Assembly (NCBI GenBank): GCA_947846985.1
Contig: CANTUZ010000002.1
Location: 17,127,587 to 17,191,586 of the forward strand
DNA: 64,000 bases
Source of the DNA: Fratercula arctica
Taxonomy: Eukaryota; Chordata; Aves; Charadriiformes; Alcidae
Direction: 5' to 3'
The translations under genes were made by a program, and so were the position numbers. Within the stretch, counting starts at the first letter, position 1; every line of letters starts with the position of its first letter. Positions 38,690-49,900 of the stretch are shown here, in pieces. Under the pieces are notes generated by a model. The model was not told the origin of the DNA and ran no database searches. It was given only the letters and a program-made list of their open reading frames with translations.

Positions 38690-38905
38690 TTCTAGTGGTA
38701 AAGCGTGAGAGAGCTAGGTTAGATTGTTTGCGAGGAGAGAAATCACAGGATTTCCATCACTGGAGGTTTTTAGGAACAGGGAAGGCAGATAACTGTCTAA
38801 ATTCATCTGGAAATAGTTTTTCCTACTAGTGGTTAAAGTGGTGGGCTACATGATCTCTTGACTATCTTTCTAGCCATATATTCGGTTTTATGTAACTATG
38901 CTCCA
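38690..38905 (+). mobile_element. decayed CR1-like 3' end, plus strand
   Basis: The sequence 'tttccatcactggaggtttttaggaacagg...taactgtct' at about 38,752-38,800 is followed by 'gtgggctacatgatctcttgactatctttctagccatata'. This parallels the C-terminal 'SISSLEVFKNRLD' codons and 3' UTR of old CR1 elements ('ggactagatgacctcttgaggtcccttccagcc'). It is far more diverged than the neighbouring CR1 at 38.5 kb, so it is a separate, older insertion. Confidence 0.6.
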
Positions 38906-41900
38906 TTTATCATTCAATTTTGCAATTTGTCCACATGGTTCCTTTGGCGGGGGTTCATTACATAGAGGCCTAAATCTTACTTGTTATCACTTCCTTTCTG
39001 TGGATTTTTAATGTTAAAATTCATGATGGTCCTGCTTTGGCCAGTATACCCCTGTCCTCCTTAAAATTTGGAACTGTCCCACTTGCTTTCAGCTTTATAG
39101 TCCCTGCATTTTTGACGACAACATTTTCCAGTGATCCTACAAAAAAAATCCCCTGAACTGGAAGTTCTGCTATTGCCCTTTCCATTCCTGCTGGGCACAC
39201 TTTGCTGCCACTTGGAAACTCTTACATAGTGATCCTGTCCTTCAGGTCCTGCATCTTTTTCCACGGATCAGCATTATTTTGCCTATGTTGTCTGCACAGA
39301 ATACAGTTCCATAGACTGTTTTGAGGGACACTAATTCTTAGCATCAGTCGAGACTATGTAACCCCTTTTACATGGTCAAACCTATTCTAAATGGTAAACA
39401 AAATTAGGAAGGAGGAACTGGATCACTGCTTCTATCCCTATTATGCTATCGTTCCTACATAGATGATATTGAACCGGTACTTGGAAAAAAAAGAGTATTT
39501 CGAGACTAGATTAATGGTAAGCACATTCAAAATCTTAACGTGATGGGTGTTTGTCCTTCAAAACATAAAGAGGAGAACAATTAGCAGAATGAATGGTGGT
39601 GGCAGAAGCACACTGTTTGAATATAAATTCGTGATACAGGGGCAGGTTTTGTTCACCTTTAAGATTTTCACCAGAGCAAGCTGCAAGGTAGGAAAGAGAA
39701 TCAGGAGGGCCTGGTGACTGAGGCCAGCTCCTCCTCTTTTCCTTAACCCCGCTCTTCTTAGCAATTCATTCTTAGGGATTTTGACTTGTGCTCAATTTCC
39801 CTAGCAGCAGAGTTCATATGTACTTGATTACTTACACAGGAGACAATTTAACCATGAAAACCTCATATGTGAGGGATTAGCTGAGGGCAAAGTAGGGCTC
39901 TTAAACTCTTAACATGAGTATAGTCATGACAGCACAGTTTGATTAAATTGAAACATTTCACTTAGCAAAGTATAGATTTAATTCTAATAATTTCAAAGGT
40001 GTCAAAAAGGAAGGGGTACTCATTTCACCCAGCGCATACTGTCTGCACATCTGTCTCCCTCAGGGGAACAACGAAAAAACCCCACATGGGAAAAAAAATT
40101 ATAACAATTACCTTTCCTGTACATCATTCATCTTCTGGTACTTGCAATTCTTATGGACACATCTGCGTGATGCCTACAAATCCTATTACACCTCACATAG
40201 AGAAATGAGGTTACAGATACAAAGTTTTACTTGAGAGGCAGAACATGCTGTTTGTCTGTATTAAGATAAAATATACTTATTAAAGTTTTACAAGTGCTCT
40301 CTTTTATTTTCTACATATATAAAAAATAACTTATTTGTAATTTCATGCAAATGTTCTTCAAGATGCTACTGCCATCTTTCTCGCATTGTAACAGTTTCTC
40401 CACTGACCATGGTTTTCATGCTTAATTTTTATGTTTATCATCAGTCAAGCAATTCCAATTGACATATGATTTGATTTTTCTGCTACATAAACCAATTTTA
40501 CATCAGTGGAGTTCCAGTAACTGGTGCTACTCACGCCATAAGAAAAGCACCAAGCCCTTTTTTATTTCCTTTAGTTTTTCTTTCCTAAAGTTCTTGGGCC
40601 TTACTCTTAGCTGATTTAATTTTTCTCTGTTGTCTTCTGTGTGGCTCTGCTGACTCTACTCTATTGGCCAAATTTGCCCTTCATCGTTACAAGTTAACTT
40701 TGAAATGAGTCAGTTAAAATTTCTGCTGTTCCGTTTTACTGAAATCTTTCCTCTGGGCTGAACATTTTGAGCTCTCTTCCTGCCCTCATGGGCACACATG
40801 CAATTTGCTAAAATAATTTCTGTGAAATTGCTGGCCCAACTTGCAGGACAGGTGCCTAAAAATAACCACCTTGAAATCAACGGTCAGTCTTAAGAAACCT
40901 GGTTTATACATTTTACGTGATATGACAAATTACTGCTGCATGGTATTAAGGGTTTATACTGAGAGTGACTCAGGTGGATGGTATGAACTGCTGTATGCAC
41001 CAGCTAAAAATCCATTCTCTTCTGCCTCGTAGAGAGGGGAAAAAACAAAGTAGATTCCCGACTGGTTCCGACTTCAGTAACACAGCGAACAGCCCCCAGG
41101 TGCGTGTGGAGATGGAGAAAGTGTGCAACCGTCACCCTTTTACTATTGCTCACAATTTAAAAGCCAGTCAGCAGCAGGAACAGGAAGAGAAAAGGTCACC
41201 AGAGGACAGTGTCCATGGCCAGCATCAGGTTTCAGAGTAGGGACCGTAAGGGAGAAAATGAAAAACATTTGGACTTAATTAAGGCACTAATCTGGAAAAA
41301 TAAGGAACAGTTGAAAGCTGCAGAGTTGGGGCATTGTACAAACTTCTTTTCTTGATCGCAAAGTAACCTTGCAGTGGCTTCTGCTACTGAGAATAAGGAA
41401 GGAAGAGGCTGGCAGAAACTGCGGCTCCGAGGTCTACCCTAGAGCACTGTTTTTTTTATGGTGCAGTAGCATCAATAAAGGCAGAGGAGGGAGTACAATA
41501 GGAAAGGGGTCTGCGAGAAAATGACATACATCGCTTAGAGCTTTGCTCCTCAGCGGATAGCGCTTTCACATCTTTGAAAATAGGCATTTCTCCCAGAAGT
41601 AGCTTTTCAGTTGTCATCTTAAATTTTCTGCTAGAAAATTCTCCGTGTGCTTATATATAGCATATAAATAGCAGGTAAATCTTGAGTTATATAAAATAAC
41701 ATTGTGGATAATATGCACATATATTTGCTTGTATTTATCTCAAAAAAAAATGGTGGTGAGGACAGCTGCACAAAATGAGATGAGAGAAGACAAGATGCTG
41801 GAGTTCCCTCTATCCTTTGCAAGGCCTATCTAGATGACAGCTCTAATTAGCTAAAGGACTTGGTTTCAGTCCACAGTGTTTGTCACTAGTTTGGATACAA

Positions 41901-42218
41901 TAGCGCTGAAGTGCAAAATGAGGGGACTTTCTTACCCTCAGTGGCCTGTTCATACTTGAACATGAAAAGCACATTAGAAAAACTATAGTTCTGCGCAGCC
42001 CAGACAGGCAGACACTGACAGTGCTCGACCTCAAGGGCTGTCCTTTCAACTGCTGTAAACTGGCGTAGCTATTCATCCGAGTAACGCAGTGCTGCTCCAT
42101 ATGGCAGTGGTATACATTTACCCATTAGAAGCTGTAGGCACATGTCTGAGGTTATTGAGGAAGCAGGGATTCCAGTTAGATAAGGGTCAAAATGGATGTT
42201 GTGTGTCTAAATGCGTAA
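38906..42218. other. intergenic or intronic DNA, nothing recognised
   Basis: No gene or repeat family recognised. Open frames are at or below about 90 codons and show no motif. Confidence 0.5.
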
Positions 42219-42233
42219 TTTTTTTTTTTTTTT
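42219..42233 (+). repeat. poly(T)15 tract
   Basis: Uninterrupted run of 15 T with no recognisable retrocopy attached. Confidence 0.9.
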
Positions 42234-43202
42234 ATGGTCAAAACAAAGGCTAAAGAAGAAGTATATTTTATTCATGTGCAGAAACTAAGTCAAATTTGCT
42301 ACAAGACTGAGTAAGCATGTCTTATACTAAACTTTCTATGGAAAGACAGGTTTCTGGCCAAGGTTTCAGGAGAGAGGGATGCTCACGAGTAGGAAAAAAG
42401 GGACGCAGCAATTATTATTTTGCATCAGTTGTCTTCTACCTTTTCAAATCACATTTAATGAAAGGAGACAATTAATCTTCAATATAATCAAATGAAAAGT
42501 TGGACATTAAACTCTTTTTCCCATTCTAGTTTCCAGCTGCGGTTTCTCAGCTTTAACAGTTTGAGGACCCCTATGGCCGCATCCTATCCTCAGAAACTTG
42601 GCTCCATTAAGAATAGAATTATGTTGACTTACATCATATAGGGATATGGCCCTCAGTTCAGGTCCATGTCTTTGGTCGGGTTTGGGACCCCGATGTTCCC
42701 ACGCATTGCTTTGTACGCAGCTGTCTGGGCAAACAAGCTGCAAACTCTGCACAGAAAGCTGCTCAAGTACCCGATAGTAGCCTCCATCTATTTTGCATGA
42801 TAAGTATAATACATAATGACAAGGTAAAGCAGAATCAAAGCAACCTCTTGTTCCCTCCTAGAACATACAGGAAAAGGATGGAGCGCTGATGTCTACCGAG
42901 GTAAAGAATTATGTAATAACTTGATATTATTAAGTGAGAAAAATTAAATATAGCTTATTTTTTGATAGAACTATGTACTATTCAGTAAGGAGACTTAGAA
43001 ATTTGTGGGCCTCACATGAAAGTTCTTTTAAAATTACATTTTGTGGCAATTCTTTCTAAAAATGGCTGTGGCATGCAGTAAATAGTACAGTTGTTGCTTT
43101 GAAGAAGTCTGTGTTTGCAGTGGTATGAAAATAAAATCCCACATCAAAGAGTACAGTACAAGTTAGCCCTGACCCACGGACAAAAGATATTTATGCAAGG
43201 AT
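42234..43202. other. nothing recognised
   Basis: AT-rich sequence without recognisable repeats. One 81-codon minus-strand open frame (42,752 to 42,507) has no known motif. Confidence 0.5.
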
Positions 43203-43228
43203 GGGGGGTGGGGGTGGGGGAAGGGGGG
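43203..43228 (+). repeat. G-tract cluster (G-quadruplex-type sequence)
   Basis: G6-T-G5-T-G5-AA-G6: four long G runs separated by loops of 1, 1 and 2 bases. This is a textbook stable intramolecular quadruplex sequence on the plus strand. Confidence 0.93.
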
Positions 43229-44383
43229 CGGTTCTAAACAATGCTTTTCCATTTTGTTCCTTGGGAATTGCAAATATTTTTCTCTTCCCTTGTTTTCCAA
43301 TCCCTGGTGAAATGTGTTCCCTTTCAACCTGAGCAGAGTACTGGACAGGTGTACTGAAAGCCCCAAACTTGCAATGGAAGAGATGTTCACATGGTTCACT
43401 AGAAGCTGGTAGAGCTTATTCGGGTAACATTTAAGCCAGATTTATGCTGGTGGAACACCTCTGGGTGAAATCCATGTCTTTTTGAACTCCGAGTAAAGAC
43501 TGACTCCAAGGACGGCCAAGTGAAATCACCTTACAGAGAAAGCACTGGAAATACCTTTGTTATTTATATATTTGATTTAAGCCAAGGGATCTAACTGTTG
43601 ATGAATTTCAGTAACGTAAGTCCCCACTGATGCCAATAAAGTCAACCAAGTTAATCTTGTTTTACACATCTGAGACTGGGATCTAGATTTGTCTAATATT
43701 TTTTTTCATTCAATCAAGTGGAAGAAGTGAAACTAAGGGTTCTTATTTACAGCTGAATAAGGATGTAAAAACAAGAGTAGAAGTGGGGAGAAAGGAGGAT
43801 TGCAGTGAAGTTCTCTAAAGTGTCCAGCCTACTGGGGAGCAGCTTCTGTTGCCGTTGCCTCTGCCAGCCTGTATAGTTACATGCCATCCTTACGTTTCTT
43901 TTTCAAAAGCTTCATCAAGGCTGTTTCTGCCTTTTCTTATGTTACCTTGCTCACCCAGAACATCACCAAGCAGGTTTTCTCTTCCTTTTTACCTCTTGAA
44001 AGGGTTGGCAGCATTTTAATGTTTGCAAGTGGCACCTGTGTAAGACAGCTAGATGGAAAGTCCTTTCCTTCTTTTTACCCTTTACTGCTGTCTGAGGCAA
44101 ATTTAGCCATAGGTGCCAGGCAGTATTCGTTAATGCCCTGCCATGCTTGTGTGTAGACTGTGGCAGAGGTCCTGGGCTCAATCCTGTCTTTTAGAAGCGA
44201 TACATTTAGTTCCATCTAGGATTCACTGAACACGAACATCTAGAAGGCACTGGCAGAGCAAATGAAGCAGAAAAGGTGCTCCCAAAAATCAGTGGACACA
44301 AATATCTCCCCTCTGCTTTCTGAAGAGATGCCAGTTCCTCCTGTGTATACACCTGGTAGAGCAGCACTACTGAAAGAAACATC
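43229..44383. other. nothing recognised
   Basis: No gene or repeat family recognised. Confidence 0.5.
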
Positions 44384-44929
44384 TCAATCTTCCATGGCAA
44401 CAAGCCCAGAAGCAGATCTGCCAGCCCCAACCTGGTTACTACTAGCAGGCAGTGAGTGGGGATAGCCTGCTTCCCAAGGAGCAAAGGGACCTATTTCCTC
44501 TGCACTGTGGACAACTTTCACGCTGCTGCTCTGGTGCTGCAACTCTTCGGTGACTTTTAGGACACAGAGTTCTAGGAAATCCCCTCTGTCTTCCTGACAA
44601 TCTGGTATGACCCCCAGTTTGTCGGAGTTTTGCTTCACCGCCTCTCCCAGGAGACCTGCTATCGGGCTGAGTCCACATGCATGACTCGTACCATGTGCAG
44701 TGATTCCAGAAAAAACAGCTCTTGAGACTTCATCCCCCTGCTCCTTCTTCATTAAGCATATTCCCGTGTCCTCAGAAGCCTGATGAAACTACGCTGCCAA
44801 ACGCACGCCTGTCAATGCGCAGATGCTCCGAGAGACACGCTCATGGCACTGAGCAGCAGCCCCTGTGCTGTCGATCACCAGGTCAAAAGCGGCACAGGCA
44901 AAACCATTAGATGCCAGCAGAAGAATCAT
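44384..44929 (-). CDS. near-continuous unassigned reading frame, possibly a broken gene or exon (tentative)
   Basis: On the minus strand one frame runs 182 codons from an ATG at 44,929 to a TGA at 44,384, with a single internal TAG at 44,789-44,791 (codon 47). After that stop the frame continues with an ATG at 44,752 for 122 codons. The encoded composition is protein-like: mixed polar and hydrophobic residues, 'GITAHGTSHACGLSPIAGLL', and acidic and Gln-rich stretches. The segment is more GC- and CpG-rich than its flanks. It shows no domain I recognise. It could be a pseudogene, an exon of a transcript, or a chance frame in a GC-rich patch. No convincing flanking splice sites were settled. Confidence 0.22.
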
Positions 44930-45745
44930 GGGAATTGTTAGTTTTAAGTCCAATCTCCAAATTCTTTCAGTTTGTGGTAGGCATCCTAGAATTCACCATT
45001 AGTAAAACCACTGTGGAATAGCTTCATGGAGTACTAAAGTATTTATTCATATAGATGTAGAGCTGTGGAGATTTCATGGTTAACAAGAAAAGCACCTTGA
45101 CTGTGGGGAAAAAAAAAAAAAGTGGTATGGGTGCACTTCTGTTTAATATAGTTTAATTACTGCACTTTTAATGAATGAATAAACTATTCCAATGGAACAA
45201 CCACAAGTAGATGTATCCAGGAATTTCCCACTGACGTCCCCCATGGTACCCACTCTCTGCATCTTTTCTGTCCATTGTTTAGTAAATGGGACTTCTAATT
45301 TTGTACACTTCATTTTTCAGCCTGTTCCAATCAGGAGTACTTCTACAATAACTTCATTTCATTCTCTCTTCTGCAGAGATAAAAGCTTTTATGACAAAAA
45401 TCAAAATAGCCCTTCTCCCATATTCTGGTTTTGCATTGTGTATATTCTGGCATCCTGAATCTTACCACTGCAAATTCAGAGATGTCATCTCTCTGCATGG
45501 GGGAAAAGATGTATTTATTCGTACACAACATGGAACACGATTTGGTGTGTGTTCCTAGCTAAATACATAAAAAAAGACAACACCAACTCAACATCTCCTG
45601 AAAAATTAACGTCCTCAATTCAGTGACATTTTTCATTGTGCACCTTCGTTGGGCTTTGTATGCTATGCATGAAAGCATCAGATCTAGAGTCATTAGTGAC
45701 AGTAACTAAACTTCAGCTTTTACCTCCTGTTCCTTGTTTTGTTTG
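44930..45745. other. nothing recognised
   Basis: AT-rich sequence including a poly(A)13 run at 45,109-45,121 and an 88-codon open frame (45,192-45,458) without motifs. Confidence 0.5.
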
Positions 45746-45762
45746 TTTTTTTTTTTTTTTTT
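45746..45762 (+). repeat. poly(T)17 tract
   Basis: GTTTG followed by 17 T and then AATTT. This is the same local context as the tract at 14,743, but no longer shared sequence was noticed around the two. Confidence 0.9.
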
Positions 45763-46412
45763 AATTTCAGCCTAATTCTGACTACATTTTCAAGACTCAA
45801 GCAGATAATTCATATAAATATTAAGCCATTCACACACATTAGAACCTTTGTTTTCTTCTCAAATTCACTCATTTAAGCTCTCTAGGAGTACACCTATGTC
45901 CTAAAAGCTTGAAAATTTTGTACTGAGTGTAAACATCAATTAATTAGTGATGCTTTAAATAACCTTTTTGTCTCTCATTTGGGAAAAACCTGGTAATAGC
46001 AAGACTTATATTTTCTCCTTCTTCCTTCCAGATGTAAATCAAACTTTGGCTCCCTCATACTCAGCCTTTCTTTCAGACTTGTAACTTATTTCCATTACAT
46101 TTCATCTCTAAATATGATGCTCTGATTCTCAGTTTCGTGTAACTTAAATTATGGAATATGCATTCTCATGAATTAAAAGATAGCTGTTGCTTTTTTAAAG
46201 GAAATAAACAGCAGGGTGTATGTTATCATCGTCATCAAAGAGAACTTTACTGAATTATTCCTTTGACTACAGTATGAAACATTCAACTTCACATCTCAGT
46301 AATTCAAGTGTGAACAAATGGACTAACAAAACACTTTTCTGACCAACATTTCATCTATTCCAGTATCCCATCTCCTAGCAGATATATAGGGAAGAGTACT
46401 ACAAGAAAAGTA

Positions 46413-46457
46413 AGTACTTCTTTGTACTTCTTTTGTACTTCTTTTCAGTACTTCTTT
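46413..46457 (+). repeat. short tandem array of GTACTTCTTT-like units
   Basis: Four units of about 10-13 bases (agtacttcttt, gtacttctttt, gtacttctttt, cagtacttcttt). Confidence 0.85.
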
Positions 46458-46865
46458 GGAATACTCTTCCACCTTCCACAACTTGCGGCCCTGGGGCTAC
46501 CTAGCCCAGAGCTCAGTTTCTTGCATGTACTAGCCCTCTGTGGGTTTTTCTACCAAGAAATTTTCCACTTGCTCTTTGAGTCCAGGTAAACATCTAAATG
46601 CATCTGAAAGTATAATCAGTAGAAGACACACAGTGAGCCAGACGAACTGGCAGCCCATTGAACGCTGTCGGTAAGATTGCTTTACACGTTAATTGTAGTT
46701 CTTAACTGATGCTGCTTTTCCACGCTTTTGCCTTGCACGCTAGCTGAAAGAAGGTTGCTTCTATACACCTTTTGATTGAAATAATCAGCTTTTGGATCTG
46801 CTCAGTACTCCATTCTTGTCCATTGCTCATACTCCTTATGTTTCTACAGAGAAATTTAGCTACAG

Positions 46866-46976
46866 TTTATATATATTATTATAGTATTATTGTATATATT
46901 ATTATGATATTATTATTAGAATATGATAATATATTATATACCATATACTATTCTATATATTATATATAGTATACTT
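46866..46976 (+). repeat. AT-rich low-complexity tract
   Basis: Almost pure A/T with repeated TATTAT and ATATAT units. Likely flexible or hairpin-prone DNA. Confidence 0.9.
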
Positions 46977-49900
46977 GTCACTGTTAGGCTTAAACCTTTC
47001 TTTAGCTTTACTCCACCAGCTGGAAATTCTAGCTAGATTGCTTGTGCCAAAGAAAAGAGCCCTCCACACTTTTTTCCCTGACTGGCCCTGCTGCTCTGGA
47101 ACCTGGCGTGGGGGGAAGCAGCTGTGGGACACTTGAGGTCCCAACAAGCCCCTGGCATGGAAACAATCCCAATAGCTTTCAAACTGAACGGATCCTTCTC
47201 ACACCTCTGGGGCATCTATCGCATAATGACCAGGATCTGTCTTACTTCTTACTCGCAACGTTCCTGACACCAGGCATCTCCTCTCACCTCTCTGGTAAGT
47301 AATCCAATAAGTATATTAAATCGCCCTTCATTTGTGTTCTTGATACTATGTGGACTATAATTGGTAGGAATTCCCTAGGATATCCTGCATCCTTCTTGTG
47401 ACATATTTTGCCCTTAACCCAGGAGACAAATTACCAAAATGGTTCCATTTCTTTCTATTCAGGACACAGATGTCTTGGCACAGGATTTGCACTGAAGAAT
47501 CACAGCTCAGTATTACCGGTCTTTTCCTTCCTCTCACTGCTACACTGCTCGTGGCCAAGAGCTGGACTGTCACAGGACTTACAAGCTTCTTTTCTTAACC
47601 TGGCTGCTTAAGGAAATGAGACATTTGCAATACTACTTTTAATATGTGGTTTGGTTTTTTTTTGTGCCTCTCAGTGCCCTGATAGTAACACAGGAATCCA
47701 CTGAGAAACTTTGCCTACATCTGAAAGAGGTAGAGTCTCAAAAGAAAATGGTGTTCTTACTGGTTTTGTGGCAATACGCGGGTAGTGGAGAGAGCAGCAA
47801 GCTAAAATAGTGCCATTGTGGGGGATTACTGGACATAAATTGTGACATATTTTAGGTGGCAGTGGCTGGCTGATGTGCCAGCAAGCTCAGAGCATCCTTG
47901 CTGTAGCAGCGGTGCCCCTTGCAAACCTGTGAGCATCAGGATGGTCCTGCACGGGACTGGGCAAATGTATAGGATATCAAGGCTCAGGAATTTTAAGACT
48001 ATTGGAACAACTTCTTTTCTTGCCTTATGCTATCCTTTTAAGAACACACTGTTCATGGTTTTAAAGCTAAAATCAGGTTTGGTGTTTGTATAATTTTCCT
48101 ATTTGAGGATCCCAATGTACTATACGAGCATCAGATTATTTTCACACACACGCTTTTTGAAATCAGGAACTCGGTGTATTAATAAGTAAAACACGTAACC
48201 CAGCTTTACTCATTTAAAGTACAGCTCAAGCTTTTTCTTGGTGGATACCTTTTTAACATACCTATGTACAAATAATACATATTTAAAAAAAAAGTGTGTC
48301 CACTATGTAAAATACTCAGATAATAAACTATGAAAATTATTAGGCTTCTTCAGAATTGTTAGAAACTGTAATAGTTGGTTTCATATATATGTATGACATT
48401 AATCCTGAAAAGAGCAAGTAGAAAGAATAAATTTGGAATGCTTTCAAACATACTGATTTTCTGGGGGTTTCAGAGGACTGACTTTTGTTTAATCGTGTTT
48501 CTGGGCTGTTGCCAGGCTGTCAGTATTCCCTAGAGCTGAATCTCCAGACGTTAGAGGTTCTCCCCTGGAGCTGCATCTATAGACATTAAAGATTCAGAGT
48601 CGTTACATACCTTAAGCTAGGAGAGACAGGGGACGAGGTCCTAATTACAGCTTATGTCCATTTAAGGTTCTTTAAGCTTAATGCAGAAGCCTCGATGCAA
48701 ATGAAAAATCAGGTCTCCAGTCGCTTCAAGTGTACTCACAAAAAAGGTTAAAATTCTGTTTAACTTCCTCTTCTTATCAAAGCCTTGGAAAAAGAGAACC
48801 TTTTCACAACCACTGAGGCACTGCATGTTTTATCTGAAGTCTTCTGTCTAAAAAGGGTGATTGATTTTTCCACATTAAGGGCAAAATAGCAGGAGATCTG
48901 TGCCTCACTAACTCTTACACACACACCCGCTAGCAACAGAGAAGCTCACTATTCAAATCAAACCAGGATTTCTGGGTTTTAATAGTAGGACTCGCAGGGC
49001 TCAATTCCTTTGGTCGTCTTAAATTAAGAGCCAGAAATTATTTCCCCATGAGACTTTGAGTTGGATCTTTGCCAAGGCCATGGGTCACTTGATTGCATCC
49101 AGAAGTTTACTCTAAACTTAGCTGGTGATGTGTCGATGTGCTGAGGTCTCAGCACATGATACTTCATAGTGACCAAAGCTGGTTCCCATGGTTTTTTAAT
49201 TCAGTTGGGGAATAGGAGTACACAAAATCCGAATATAATTCTCAGGTTTTTATTTCATGTTATGTTTTTCCAGAAACCCAAGCATTTATGAGGACCTTTG
49301 ATTTCTCACTTCTATTTGCAGGCCATAGAGTTATTCATGCTAACGAAAAATAAAACTGCCATGCAGATGCACTGCTGTGAAAAAAAAAAAATTATTGCTA
49401 ATTAAATATGGAGCAAGTGACTATGATAAAACCTCTTGGTAATACGCCTGGCCACTGTGGGACAAGAGGTCACGCTTCACGTGCCAAGAATGACAGCGTG
49501 ATGCTACAGGGGTTTGAGAAGCAGCCGGAGAGTCGGTTCTCTAGTTCAGTGACCTCACTTCAGTGGGAACTGCATAAACACAGAAGTCGACCAAATAAAT
49601 TTAGATGTATTTATAACTCTCTTGTGTAGCGAAGTACACTGAAGACAAGGGATGTAGAAATTACAGATTGGCAGTAATGGTAAATGCAAACAACAACAAA
49701 CACAACTTTAAATATACATTATATAGAGCAGCCAAGAAAAAAAAACAACCCAAACTTTCCAGAGAAGACTGCCAATAGCTCGGTGACACTCAGCTTTTCC
49801 ATACCAGGATCCTTTTCCTATCTGGTTTGCCTCTAAGAGGAGCCTCCAGCTCATTTAAGAGTCTGGGCAGAACAGATTGGCTGGGGTCCTCCGAGGAACC

